A stretch of DNA of 64,000 nucleotides from Panulirus ornatus (lineage: Eukaryota; Arthropoda; Malacostraca; Decapoda; Palinuridae): NCBI RefSeq assembly GCF_036320965.1, contig NC_092290.1:690920-754919 (forward strand), given 5' to 3'. The notes beneath the pieces are model-generated. The model was not told the DNA's origin. It did no database searches and saw only the letters and a list, made by a program, of their open reading frames with translations. Below, in pieces: positions 9,679 through 21,560 of the stretch (positions are counted from its first letter, which is position 1; each line of letters starts with the position of its first letter). Both the position numbers and the translations under genes were made by a program.

Positions 9679-12600
9679 GAATGTCTGGGGAGTAAAGTCA
9701 GGGGTTAGTGAGAGGACAAGAGCAAGAGAAGGAGTAGCAATACTCCTGAAACAGGAGTTGTGGGAGTATGTGATAGAGTGTAAGAAAGTAAATTCTCGAT
9801 TAATATGGGTAAAACTGAAAGTTGATGGAGAGAGGTGGGTGATTATTGGTGCATATGCACCTGGGCATGAGAAGAAAGATCAAGAGAGGCAAGTGTTTTG
9901 GGAGCAGCTGAATGAGTGTGTTAGTGGTTTTGATGCACGAGACCGGGTTATAGTGATGGGTGATTTGAATGCAAAGGTGAGTAATGTGGCAGTTGAGGGA
10001 ATAATTGGTTTACATGGGGTGTTCAGTGTTGTAAATGGAAATGGTGAAGAGCTTGTAGATTTATGTGCTGAAAAAGGACTGATGATTGGGAATACCTGGT
10101 TTAAAAAGCGAGATATACATAAGTATACTTATGTAAGTAGGAGAGATGGCCAGAGAGCGTTATTGGATTACGTGTTAATTGACAGGCGTGCGAAAGAGAG
10201 ACTTTTGGATGTTAATGTGCTGAGAGGTGCAACTGGAGGGATGTCTGATCATTATCTTGTGGAGGCTAAGGTGAAGATTTGTATGGGTTTTCAGAAAAGA
10301 AGAGTGAATGTTGGGGTGAAGAGGGTGGTGAGAGTAAGTGAGCTTGAGAAGGAGACCTGTGTGAGGAAGTACCAGGAGAGACTGAGTACAGAATGGAAAA
10401 AGGTGAGAACAATGGAAGCAAGGGGAGTGGGGGAGGAATGGGATGTATTTAGGGAATCAGTGATGGATTGCGCAAAAGATGCTTGTGGCATGAGAAGAGT
10501 GGGAGGTGGGTTGATTAGAAAGGGTAGTGAGTGGTGGGATGAAGAAGTAAGAGTATTAGTGAAAGAGAAGAGAGAGGCATTTGGACGATTTTTGCAGGGA
10601 AAAAATGCAATTGAGTGGGAGATGTATAAAAGAAAGAGACAGGAGGTCAAGAGAAAGGTGCAAGAGGTGAAAAAAAGGGCAAATGAGAGTTGGGGTGAGA
10701 GAGTATCATTAAATTTTAGGGAGAATAAAAAGATGTTCTGGAAGAAGGTAAATAAAGTGCGTAAGACAAGGGAGCAAATGGGAACTTCAGTGAAGGGCGC
10801 AAATGGGGAGGTGATAACAAGTAGTGGTGATGTGAGGAGATGGAGTGAGTATTTTGAAGGTTTGTTGAATGTGTTTGATGATAGAGTGGCAGATATAGGG
10901 TGTTTTGGTCGAGGTGGTGTGCAAAGTGAGAGGGTTAGGGAAAATGATTTGGTAAATAGAGAAGAGGTAGTGAAAGCTTTGCGGAAGATGAAAGCCGGCA
11001 AGGCAGCAGGTTTGGATGGTATTGCAGTGGAATTTATTAAAAAAGGGGGTGACTGTATAGTTGACTGGTTGGTAAGGTTATTTAATGTATGTATGACTCA
11101 TGGTGAAGTGCCTAAGGATTGTCGGAATGCATGCATAGTGCCATTGTACAGAGGCAAAGGGGATAAAGGCGAGTGGTCAAATTTTCAGAGGTATAATTTT
11201 GTTGAGTATTCCTGGGAAATTATATGGGAGGGTATTGATTGAGAGGATGAAGACATGTACACGGCATCAGACTGGGGAAGCGCAGTGTGGTTTCAGAAGT
11301 GGTAGAGGATGTGTGGATCAGGTGTTTGCTCTGAAGAATGTATGTGAGAAATACTTTTAGAAAAACAAATGGATTTGTATGTAACATTTATGAATCTGGA
11401 GACGGCATATGATAGAGATGATAGAGATGCTCTGTGGAAGGTATTAAGAGTATATGGCGTGGGAGGCAAGTTGCAAGAGACAGCGAAAAGTTTTTATCGA
11501 GGATGTAAGGGATGTGTACGAGTAGGAAGAGAGGAAAGTGATTTGTTCCCAGTGAATGTCGGTTTGTGGCAGGGGTGCGTGATGTCTCCATGGTTGTTTA
11601 GTTTGTTAATGGATGGGGTTGTTAGGGAGGTGAATGCAAGAGTTTTGGAGAGAGGGGCAAGTATGCAGTCTGGTGTGGATGACAGGGCCTGGGAAGTGAG
11701 TCAGTTGTTGTTCGCTGATGATACAACGCTGGTGAGAAACTGCAGAAGCTTGTGACTGAGTTTGGTAAAGTGTGTGAAAGAAGAAATCTGGGAGCAAATG
11801 TGAATAAGAGCAAGGCTTTTAGGTACAGTAGGGTTGAGGGACATGTTAATTGGGAGGTAAGTTTAAATGGAGAAAAACTGGAGGAAGTGAAGTGTCTTAG
11901 ATATCTGGGAGTGGATTTGACAGCGGACGGAACCATGGAAGCGAATGTGAGTCACAGGGTGGGGGATGGGGCGAAGGTTCTGGGAGCGTTGAAGAATGTG
12001 TGCAAGGCGAGAACATTATCTTGGATAGCAAAAATGCGTATGTTTGAAGGAATAGTGGTTCCAAGAATGTTATATGGTTGCGAGGCGGGGGCTATAGATA
12101 GGGTTGTGCGGAGGAGGGTGGATGTGTTGGAAACGAGATGTCTGAGGACAATTTGTGCTGTGAGGTGGTTTGATTGAGTAAGTAATGAAAGGGTAAGAGA
12201 GATGTGTGGTAATAAAGAATGTGGTTGAGAGAGCAGAAGAGGGTGTATTGAAATGCTTTGGTCACATGGAGAGAAAGAGTGAGGAAAGATTGACCAAGAG
12301 GATATATGTGTCGGAGGTGGGAAGGGAACGAGGAGAAGTGGGAGACCAAATTGGAGGTGGAAGGATGGAGTGAAAAAGATTTTGAGTGATCGGGGCCTGA
12401 ACATACAGGAGGATAAAAGGCGTGCAAGAAATAGTGAATTATAACGATGTGGTATACCGGGGTAGACGTGCTGTCAGTGGATTGAACCAAGGCATGTGAA
12501 GCATGTGGGGTAAACCACGGAAAGTTTTGTGGGGCCTGGGTGTGGAAAGGGAGCTGTGGTTTCGGTGCATTACACATGACAGCTAGAGACTGAGTGTGAA

Positions 12601-12914
12601 CGAATGTGGCCTTTGTTGTCCTTTCCTAGCGCTACCTCGCGCGCGTGCGGGGGGAGGGGGTGTCATTTCATGTGTGGCGGGGTGGCGATGGGAATGAATA
12701 AAGGCATCAAGTATGAATTATGTACATGTGTATATATGTATATGTCTATGTATGCATATAAATATATGTATACGTTGAAATGTATAGGTTTGTATATGTG
12801 CGTGTGTGGACGGTTATGTATATACATGTGTATGTGGGTGGGTTGGGCCATTCTTTCGTCTGTTTCTTTGCGCTACCTCTCAAACGCGGGAGACAGCGGC
12901 AAAGTATAATGATG

Positions 12915-12917
<3 letters not shown>
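9677..12917 (+). mobile_element. RTE copy 2: chimera of a young 5' half and an old 3' half
   Basis: Bases 9677-11099 match the young copy at 13310-14732, while 11100-12917 match the decayed copy 1 (7471-9289). The switch lies within GGTGAAGTGCCT versus GGTGAGGTGCCT of the RT gene. The 494-codon frame 9758-11242 therefore has an intact endonuclease C-terminal part and linker. It then runs into the old RT and stops after WEIIWEGID. Confidence 0.9.
9758..11242 (+). pseudogene. Chimeric RTE ORF: endonuclease, linker and start of RT
   Basis: Endonuclease motifs [19 protein letters not shown] and [13 protein letters not shown] are visible, followed by a charged linker and the RT entry motif [17 protein letters not shown]. 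The first part of the nuclease, with the catalytic Asn and Glu motifs (present at 50.4 kb), is missing because the copy is truncated at (AT)n. Past 11100 the sequence is the decayed type ([16 protein letters not shown]) and ends at 11242. The RT remnant continues in pieces to about 12480. Confidence 0.85.

Positions 12918-12986
<69 letters not shown>
12918..12986. repeat. (AT)n microsatellite
   Basis: Counterpart of 9290-9355 in the second duplication unit, with a small length difference. Confidence 0.97.
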
Positions 12987-12988
<2 letters not shown>

Positions 12989-13223
12989 TTTTCTTTTCTT
13001 TCAAACTATTCGCCATTTCCCGCATTAGCGAGGTAGCGTTAAGAACGGTGAACTGGGCCTTTGAGGGAATATCCTCACCTGGCCCCCTTCTCTGTTTTTT
13101 CTTTTGGAAAATCGAAAAAGATAATGAGAGGGGAGGATTTCCAGCCCCCCGCTCCCTCCCCTTTTAGTCGCCTTCTACGACACGCAGGGAATACGTGGGA
13201 AGTATTCTTTCTCCCCTATCCCC

Positions 13224-13227
<4 letters not shown>
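12987..13227 (-). mobile_element. RTE-derived short non-autonomous element, duplicate
   Basis: Same sequence as 9356-9596, copied with the segmental duplication rather than by a separate insertion. Confidence 0.85.

Positions 13228-13309
<82 letters not shown>
13228..13309. repeat. (AT)n microsatellite
   Basis: Counterpart of 9597-9676. It is read through in frame as alternating Tyr-Ile by the long open frame that starts at 13061. Confidence 0.97.
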
Positions 13310-13311
<2 letters not shown>

Positions 13312-16111
13312 GAATGTCTGGGGAGTAAAGTCAGGGGTTAGTGAGAGGACAAGAGCAAGAGAAGGAGTAGCAATACTCCTGAAACAGGAGTTGTGGGAGT
13401 ATGTGATAGAGTGTAAGAAAGTAAATTCTCGATTAATATGGGTAAAACTGAAAGTTGATGGAGAGAGGTGGGTGATTATTGGTGCATATGCACCTGGGCA
13501 TGAGAAGAAAGATCAAGAGAGGCAAGTGTTTTGGGAGCAGCTGAATGAGTGTGTTAGTGGTTTTGATGCACGAGACCGGGTTATAGTGATGGGTGATTTG
13601 AATGCAAAGGTGAGTAATGTGGCAGTTGAGGGAATAATTGGTTTACATGGGGTGTTCAGTGTTGTAAATGGAAATGGTGAAGAGCTTGTAGATTTATGTG
13701 CTGAAAAAGGACTGATGATTGGGAATACCTGGTTTAAAAAGCGAGATATACATAAGTATACTTATGTAAGTAGGAGAGATGGCCAGAGAGCGTTATTGGA
13801 TTACGTGTTAATTGACAGGCGTGCGAAAGAGAGACTTTTGGATGTTAATGTGCTGAGAGGTGCAACTGGAGGGATGTCTGATCATTATCTTGTGGAGGCT
13901 AAGGTGAAGATTTGTATGGGTTTTCAGAAAAGAAGAGTGAATGTTGGGGTGAAGAGGGTGGTGAGAGTAAGTGAGCTTGAGAAGGAGACCTGTGTGAGGA
14001 AGTACCAGGAGAGACTGAGTACAGAATGGAAAAAGGTGAGAACAATGGAAGCAAGGGGAGTGGGGGAGGAATGGGATGTATTTAGGGAATCAGTGATGGA
14101 TTGCGCAAAAGATGCTTGTGGCATGAGAAGAGTGGGAGGTGGGTTGATTAGAAAGGGTAGTGAGTGGTGGGATGAAGAAGTAAGAGTATTAGTGAAAGAG
14201 AAGAGAGAGGCATTTGGACGATTTTTGCAGGGAAAAAATGCAATTGAGTGGGAGATGTATAAAAGAAAGAGACAGGAGGTCAAGAGAAAGGTGCAAGAGG
14301 TGAAAAAAAGGGCAAATGAGAGTTGGGGTGAGAGAGTATCATTAAATTTTAGGGAGAATAAAAAGATGTTCTGGAAGAAGGTAAATAAAGTGCGTAAGAC
14401 AAGGGAGCAAATGGGAACTTCAGTGAAGGGCGCAAATGGGGAGGTGATAACAAGTAGTGGTGATGTGAGGAGATGGAGTGAGTATTTTGAAGGTTTGTTG
14501 AATGTGTTTGATGATAGAGTGGCAGATATAGGGTGTTTTGGTCGAGGTGGTGTGCAAAGTGAGAGGGTTAGGGAAAATGATTTGGTAAATAGAGAAGAGG
14601 TAGTGAAAGCTTTGCGGAAGATGAAAGCCGGCAAGGCAGCAGGTTTGGATGGTATTGCAGTGGAATTTATTAAAAAAGGGGGTGACTGTATAGTTGACTG
14701 GTTGGTAAGGTTATTTAATGTATGTATGACTCATGGTGAGGTGCCTGAGGATTGGCGGAATGCGTGCATAGTGCCATTGTACAAAGGCAAAGGGGATAAG
14801 AGTGAGTGCTTAAATTACAGAGGTATAAGTTTGTTGAGTATTCCTGGTAAATTATATGGGAGGGTATTGATTGAGAGGGTGAAGGCATGTACAGAGCATC
14901 AGATTGGGGAAGAGCAGTGTGGTTTCAGAAGTGGTAGAGGATGTGTGGATCAGGTGTTTGCTTTGAAGAATGTATGTGAGAAATACTTAGAAAAGCAAAT
15001 GGATTTGTATGTAGCATTTATGGATCTGGAGAAGGCATATGATAGAGTTGATAGAGATGCTCTGTGGAAGGTATTAAGAATATATGGTGTGGGAGGAAAG
15101 TTGTTAGAAGCAGTGAAAAGTTTTTATCGAGGATGTAAGGCATGTGTACGTGTAGGAAGAGAGGAAAGTGATTGGTTCTCATTGAATGTAGGTTTGCGGC
15201 AGGGGTGTGTGATGTCTCCATGGTTGTTTAATTTGTTTATGGATGGGGTTGTTAGGGAGGTAAATGCAAGAGTTTTGGAAAGAGGGGCAAGTATGAAGTC
15301 TGTTGGGGATGAGAGAGCTTGGGAAGTGAGTCAGTTGTTGTTCGCTGATGATACAGCGCTGGTGGCGGATTCATGTGAGAAACTGCAGAAGCTGGTGACT
15401 GAGTTTGGTAAAGTGTGTGGAAAAAGAAAGTTAAGAGTAAATGTGAATAAGAGCAAGGTTATTAGGTACAGTAGGGTTGAGGGTCAAGTCAATTGGGAGG
15501 TGAGTTTGAATGGGGAAAAACTGGAGGAAGTGAAGTGTTTTAGATATCTGGGAGTGGATCTGGCAGCGGATGGAACCATGGAAGCGGAAGTGGATCATAG
15601 GGTGGGGGAGGGGGCGAAAATTCTGGGGGCCTTGAAGAATGTGTGGAAGTCGAGAACATTATCTCGGAAAGCAAAAATGGGTATGTTTGAAGGAATAGTG
15701 GTTCCAACAATGTTGTATGGTTGCGAGGCGTGGGCTATGGATAGAGTTGTGCGCAGGAGGATGGATGTGCTGGAAATGAGATGTTTGAGGACAATGTGTG
15801 GTGTGAGGTGGTTTGATCGAGTGAGCAACGTAAGGGTAAGAGAGATGTGTGGAAATAAAAAGAGCGTGGTTGAGAGAGCGGAAGAGGGTGTTTTGAAGTG
15901 GTTTGGGCGCATGGAGAGGATGAGTGAGGAAAGATTGACCAAGAGGATATATGTGTCGGAGGTGGAGGGAGCAAGGAGAAGAGGGAGACCAAATTGGAGG
16001 TGGAAAGATGGAGTGAAAAAGATTTTGTGTGATCGGGGCCTGAACATGCAGGAGGGTGAAAGGAGGGCAAGGAATAGAGTGAATTGGAGCGATGTGGTAT
16101 ACCGGGGTTGA
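13310..16111 (+). CDS. RTE-clade endonuclease/reverse transcriptase, N-terminally truncated
   Basis: About 933 codons of RTE protein. The order is: C-terminal two thirds of an APE-like endonuclease ([25 protein letters not shown] at about 13875), then a basic linker ([17 protein letters not shown]). The RT domain follows with [76 protein letters not shown] and the catalytic FADD at 15341-15352. The C-terminal region has [27 protein letters not shown] and [10 protein letters not shown], typical of RTE proteins. The open frame actually extends upstream to an ATG at 13061, through the (AT)n and the antisense short element. That extension is an accident of insertion. It lacks the catalytic N-terminal nuclease motifs, so it is not autonomous. 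Confidence 0.88.
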
Positions 16112-16302
16112 CGTGCTGTCAATGGATTGAATCAAGGCATGTGAAGCGTCTGGGGTAAACCATGGAAAGCTGTGTAGGTATGTATATTTGCGTGTGTGGA
16201 CGTATGTATATACATGTGTATGGGGGGGGGGGGGTTGGGCCATTTCTTTCGTCTGTTTCCTTGCGCTACCTCGCAAACGCGGGAGACAGCGACAAAGTAT
16301 AA

Positions 16303-16320
<18 letters not shown>
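13310..16320 (+). mobile_element. RTE copy 3: near-complete, young, short-3'-UTR subtype
   Basis: This is the best-preserved element in the window. It lacks the 5' UTR and about 64 N-terminal codons (compare 50200-50517) and is otherwise open to the stop at 16109-16111. The 3' UTR is short (about 190 bp). It contains TTGCGCTACCTCGC and GCGGGAGACAGCG, which form a hairpin, and ends GACAAAGTAT, an A-tract and (AT)n. Confidence 0.92.
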
Positions 16321-16385
<65 letters not shown>

Positions 16386-16420
16386 ATTATTTTTTTTTAT
16401 TATATATTTTATTATATATT
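16321..16420. repeat. (AT)n plus TTATT-rich run
   Basis: AT run 16321-16380 preceded by an A-tract. A T/A-rich remnant then leads into the truncated start of RTE copy 4. Confidence 0.9.
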
Positions 16421-18046
16421 GGGGAAGAGTAGTGTGGTTTCACAAGTGGTAGAGGATGTGTGGATCATGTGTTTGCTTTGAAGAATGTGAGAAATACTTA
16501 GAAAAACAAATGGATTTGTATGTAGCATTTATGGATCTGGAGAAGGCGTATGATATAGTTGATAGAGATGCTCTGTGGAAGGTATTAAGAGTATAAGGTG
16601 TGGTAGGTCAGTTGCTAGAAGCAGTGAAAATTTTTATCGAGGATGTAAAGCATGTGTACGAGTAGGAAGAGAGGAAAGTGATTGGTTCCCAGTGAATGTC
16701 GGTTTGCGGCAGGGGTGCCAGATGTCTCCATGGTTGTTTGATTTGTTTATGGGTGGGATTGTTAGGGAGGTGAATGCAAGGGGCACGTATGCGGTCTGTT
16801 GTTGATGAAAGGGCTTGGGAAGTGAGTCAGTTGTTGTTCGCTGATGATACGCCGCTGGTGGCTGATTCCGATGAGAAACTGCAGAAGCTGGTAACTGAGT
16901 TTGGTAAAGTATGTGAAAGAAGAAAGCTGAGAGTAAATGTGAATAAGAGCAAGGTTATTAGATTCAGTAGGGTTGAGGGACCAGTCAACTGAGAGGTAAG
17001 TTTGAATGGATAAAAACTGGAGAAAGTGAAGTGTTTTAGATATCTGGGAGTGGATTTAACAGCGGATGGAACCATGGAAGCAGAAGTGTCACAGGGTGGG
17101 GAAAGGGGCGAAGGTTCTGGGAGCGTTGAAGAATTTGTGGAAGGCGAGAACGTTATCTCGGAGCGCAAAAATGGGTATGTTTGAAGGAATGGTGGTTCCA
17201 ACAATGTTATATGGGTGTGAAGCGTGGGCTATAGATAGGGCTGTGCGGAGGAGGGTTGATGTGTTAGAAATGAGATGTTTGAGGACAATATGTTCTGTGA
17301 GGTGGTTTGATCGAGTAAGTAATGATAGGGTAAGAGAGATGTGTGGTAATAAAAAGAGTGTGGTTGAGAGAGCAGAAGAGGGTGTATTGAAATGGCTTGG
17401 TCACATGTAGAGAATGAGTGAGGAAAGATTGACAAAGAGAATATATGTGTGAGAGATGGAGGGAACGAGGAGAAGTGGGAGACCAAATTGGAGGTGGAAG
17501 GATGGAGTGAAAAAGATTTTGAGCGATCGGGGCCTGAACATAGAGGAGGGTGAAAGGCGTGCAAGGAATAAAAAAGAATTGGAACGATGTGGTATACCGG
17601 TGTCGACGCGCTGTCAATGGATTGTACCAGGGCATGTGAAGCGTCTGGGGTAAATTATGGAAAGTTCTGTGGGGCCTGAATGTGGAAAGGGAGCTGTGAT
17701 TTCGGTGCATTATACATGGCAGCTAGAGGTAGTGTGAACTAATGTGGCCTTTGTTGTCTGTTCCTCGCGCTACCTCACACGCGCGCGTGAGGAGGTGGGG
17801 TGCCATTTCATGTATGGCGGGGTGGCGGTGGGAATGGATGAAGGCAGCAAGTATGAGTATGTACTTGTGTATATATGTATATGTCTGTGTATGTTGAAAT
17901 GCATAGGTATGTATATGTGCGTGTGTGGGCGTGTATGTATATACGTGTGTATGTGGGTGGGTTGGGCCATTCTTTTGTCTGTTTCCTTGCGCTACCTCGC
18001 TAACGCGGGAGACAGCGACAAAGTATAATAAACAGATGAATATAGA

Positions 18047-18047
<1 letters not shown>
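16421..18047 (+). mobile_element. RTE copy 4: 5'-truncated RT to 3' end, long 3' UTR
   Basis: It starts inside the RT (GGGGAAGAG, as at QIGEEQCGF) and runs to the 3' end. Several stops and frameshifts break the coding region: a stop near 16592, a short deletion near 16780, a stop at about 16990 and a stop in place of Glu near 17408. FADDTPLVAD and [20 protein letters not shown] survive. The long 3' UTR has two hairpin blocks. Confidence 0.88.

Positions 18048-18102
<55 letters not shown>
18048..18102. repeat. (AT)n microsatellite
   Basis: AT run between the 3' end of RTE copy 4 and the minus arm of hammerhead element copy 2. Confidence 0.97.
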
Positions 18103-18104
<2 letters not shown>

Positions 18105-18374
18105 TTGGAAAGGATCACAGTTTTGCGCGTGCTCAAGTATGTTCCTGTGAGTCCCCGGGGAAAATGAAACACGATAATTTCCCAAGTGCACTTTCGTTTA
18201 ATAATCACATCATCAGGGGAGACACAAGAGAGAAATATAACAGTCAGTTGATATACAACGAAGAGACGTAGCTAGGATGCCATTTGGTAAACATGCGATT
18301 GCCCTTGATGATGATTATTACACGATTGTGCACGTGGGAATTTATCGTGTTTCATTTTCCCCGCGGACTCATAG

Positions 18375-18376
<2 letters not shown>
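18103..18376. mobile_element. Palindromic hammerhead-bearing element, copy 2
   Basis: The left arm (minus orientation) has the same order as copy 1. The centre contains TTTGGTAAACATG. The right arm (plus) is shortened and mutated (CTTGATGATGATTATTACAC), so its core is broken. (AT)n lies on both sides. Confidence 0.7.
18178..18226 (-). ncRNA. Hammerhead-like motif, partly decayed
   Basis: The CTGATGA core (complement at 18210-18216) and GAAA are intact. Stem III AGTGCACT and stem I TCCC/GGGA are kept, but stem II is GTG/AAC with one mismatch. Confidence 0.5.

Positions 18377-18450
<74 letters not shown>
18377..18450. repeat. (AT)n microsatellite
   Basis: AT run between hammerhead element copy 2 and the 3' end of minus-strand RTE copy 5. 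Confidence 0.97.
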
Positions 18451-18453
<3 letters not shown>

Positions 18454-19580
18454 GTGCGTTAGCTTGGTAACGCCAGGAACAGACGAAGAAATTGCCTCAT
18501 TCGGTCACATCCATTCTTTTTAGCTGTCATGTATAATGCACCTCACCTGAAGCCTTCCTCTCGGTATACAACCAGGCCCCACATACCTTTAAGTGGTTTT
18601 CTCCAAACGCCACGTATTCCCTGGTACAGTTCACTGACTGCACGTCGCCCCCTGTATAATATATCGCTCCAAATCGTTCGATCCCTTATATACCTCACAC
18701 TCCCCTGCATGTTCAGGCCCCAAAGCATCTCTCCATCTTTACACTTCCTTCTTGGGCATTCTCCTTTTCATCGATCCCTCAACTTCCGCCATGTCTTCTC
18801 TCCTAATCCATCCTTTCCGTTTGTCCAAGCACTTTCCGGACACCCTCCTCAGCTCTCTTATACATACAAACTCCTCTTATTGTCACACATCTCTCGTAAC
18901 CCGACAATTTTTATTCGATCAACCCTCTACAAAAACATAATGTTCTTAAACTTTTCCTTTCCTAAACTTTTACCCTCATCCGCACTTTGTCGTCTAGAAC
19001 TCACGCGTGCCTTGCATCCATCATACAACACTGACGGGAGTACTATATCATGAAAGACGCCCATCTTTGCCCACATACACAGAGACCTCCATTGCACACA
19101 TTTCTTAAGACTCTCAGGACCTTCGCCCCCCTTCCTACATTGCCTTGTCCACTCCTAAGTATCTGAAACACTGTTTTCTCTATGTTCTCTTCATAAAAAT
19201 TCATATTCCATCTAATGTCTCTCTCCATTGCTATACCCAATAGCCTTTCGTTTAGTCACATTTACTTTCTCATTTCACACACTTTCCGAAACTCATGCAC
19301 CAGTTACTGCAGTTTCTCACTCAATCTACCACCAGCGCATTATCATGAGCTAAAAGCAACTAACTTCCCAGGTTTCCTCACCTCCAACAGACAGCAGAAC
19401 TCCCCTTTCTCCAACACCTTCACATTCCCCTCCCTCTTCACCCCATCCATACATAGATTAAGTCGTGGAGAAATTACACATCTTTGCCGCAAACCCACCT
19501 ATTACCTGGGACAACTCGCCCTCTTCTCTTCCGAGTAGCATACATGCCTTGCTGCTCCCTTGGTCAAAACTCTACACATC
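18451..19580 (-). mobile_element. RTE copy 5, heavily decayed
   Basis: On the minus strand the 3' UTR comes first in plus coordinates. Beyond it are remnants of the C-terminus (WGLNMQGSVR..RTIWSDILYRG near 18650-18720) and, further on, NVGLRQ-like sequence near 19480. Coding is destroyed by many indels. The right edge is approximate. Confidence 0.7.
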
Positions 19581-19917
19581 TTTCTAAAAAAGAGTTATGG
19601 ATGTTACTCAACAAGGACCTCTTTCCAGAGGCTCCTGCAGCCCAGGGCTGCGTTACTACCAACGGAAAGAAAATATGGACTCTTATGTAGTGACAAGTTC
19701 TTTGACGGACGTTTACTTCCAATGATTCAGCCTCGACAAGGTGACTTTTCACCCACGGCGTAACCTCATGCAGCGGAGTCTGGAATTCGTCTGTGGAGTT
19801 TATTACCATTTTGCTGGAAGGTACTTTATGATGAAGTTAAGTTGTTTGGCCGTGCTGTATGTTGCAGTGGTAACTTGAAAAATAATGCAACGTAAGGGAT
19901 ATTTGACTCTCGTATCC

Positions 19918-19967
<50 letters not shown>

Positions 19968-20154
19968 TTGCCCCAGGTTCCTATTATCGAGGAGCTCATG
20001 GCCGAGCTCCTGGAAGGGTGGGGAGGGTCCCGGGTGTGGGAAGGACCTCGGGGGTGGGGTTGGGAGGGCCTGAAGGGTGGGGGGGGGGGGTTGGAGGGGG
20101 AAGGAGGGCTTAGGGGTGGGGTGTGAAGGGCCTAGGGGGAGGGCCTTGGGGATG
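19581..20154. other. No gene recognised; G-rich block
   Basis: It contains (TG)n at 19921-19966 and a strongly G-rich stretch at 20018-20150 with many GGG/GGGG runs (possible G-quadruplex). No conserved peptide was seen. Confidence 0.5.
19921..19966. repeat. (TG)n microsatellite
   Basis: Perfect TG run of 46 bp. Confidence 0.97.
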
Positions 20155-20701
<547 letters not shown>

Positions 20702-20822
20702 CCAAAAGAAGGAACAGAGAATTGGGCCAGGTGAGGGTAGTCCCTCAAAGGCTCAGTCCTCTGTTCTTAACGCTACCTCGCTAATGCGGGAAATGGCGAA
20801 TAGTTTGAAAGAAAGAAAAGAA

Positions 20823-20824
<2 letters not shown>
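20702..20824 (+). mobile_element. RTE-derived short element, 3' half
   Basis: It begins at CCAAAAGAAGGAACAGAGAA and runs through the hairpin CGCTACCTCGCTAATGCGGG to TAGTTTGAAAGAAAGAAA and (AT)n. The 5' half is missing. Confidence 0.78.

Positions 20825-20902
<78 letters not shown>
20825..20902. repeat. (AT)n microsatellite
   Basis: AT run between the short element and an RTE 3'-UTR fragment. Confidence 0.97.
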
Positions 20903-20904
<2 letters not shown>

Positions 20905-21490
20905 CAAATGACAGCTAGAGACTGTGTGAACAAATGTGGCCATTTTTATGCCTTCCTAGTACTACCTCGCGCGTTCGCGGGGGGGGAAGGGGTTGCCATT
21001 TCATGTGTGGCGGTATGGCGGCGGGAATGGATGAAGGCAGCATGTATGAATATGTACATGTGTATATATGTATATGTTTGTGCATGTATATGTATGTGTA
21101 TGTTGAAAGCGCTTGGGATTTTCCTGTTTCCTTTTCCTAGTGTTGTTTCTGCATTACGAGATCACGTGTTTGTTGTGGTTTCGATGCATTACACATGGCA
21201 GCTTGAGACTGAGTGTGAACAAATGTGGCCTTTTTTGTCTTTTTCTGGCGCTACCTCGCTGACGCTTGGGGTAGCGATGCTGTTTCCTGTGGGTCAGGGT
21301 GGGGTCGGAATGAATGAAGGCGATCAAGTATGAATATATACATGTGTATATGTGTATGTATGCACATGCTGAGATGTATATGTACGTGTATGTGTATTTA
21401 TGTATATATTAGTGTATATGAGTGGATGGATCTTTCTTCGTCTGTTTCTTGGCGCTACCTCGCTGAAGCTGGAAACGGCGATCAAGTATC

Positions 21491-21493
<3 letters not shown>
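20903..21493 (+). mobile_element. RTE copy 7: two RTE 3'-UTR fragments in tandem
   Basis: GACAGCTAGAGACTG..GAACAAATGTGGCC occurs at about 20910 and again (GGCAGCTTGAGACTGAGTG) at about 21195, each followed by a CTACCTCGC hairpin block. The last part has TTGGCGCTACCTCGCTGAAG and ends GATCAAGTATCATA before (AT)n. No coding part. Confidence 0.75.

Positions 21494-21557
<64 letters not shown>
21494..21557. repeat. (AT)n microsatellite
   Basis: AT run forming the tail of RTE copy 7. Confidence 0.97.

Positions 21558-21560
<3 letters not shown>

Larger units (their letters stand above)
7471..11099. repeat. Tandem segmental duplication, unit 1 (3629 bp)
   Basis: Position n corresponds to n+3629, rising to n+3633 after two (AT)n length changes. 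The encoded peptides of the two units are identical wherever I compared them. The one base change I saw is 7551 C versus 11180 A. It contains RT remnant, 3' UTR, (AT)n, short element, (AT)n and endonuclease. Confidence 0.9.
11100..14732. repeat. Tandem segmental duplication, unit 2 (3633 bp)
   Basis: This is the second unit of the duplication and abuts unit 1 directly. Its left edge is in the old RT sequence and its right edge in the young RT sequence, both at the same codon region ([15 protein letters not shown]). Confidence 0.9.

Noticed and set aside
18529..19053. Plus-strand 174-codon frame
   Set aside because: Antisense shadow of decayed minus-strand RTE copy 5; the same kind of shadow explains the frames opposite the other RTE copies.
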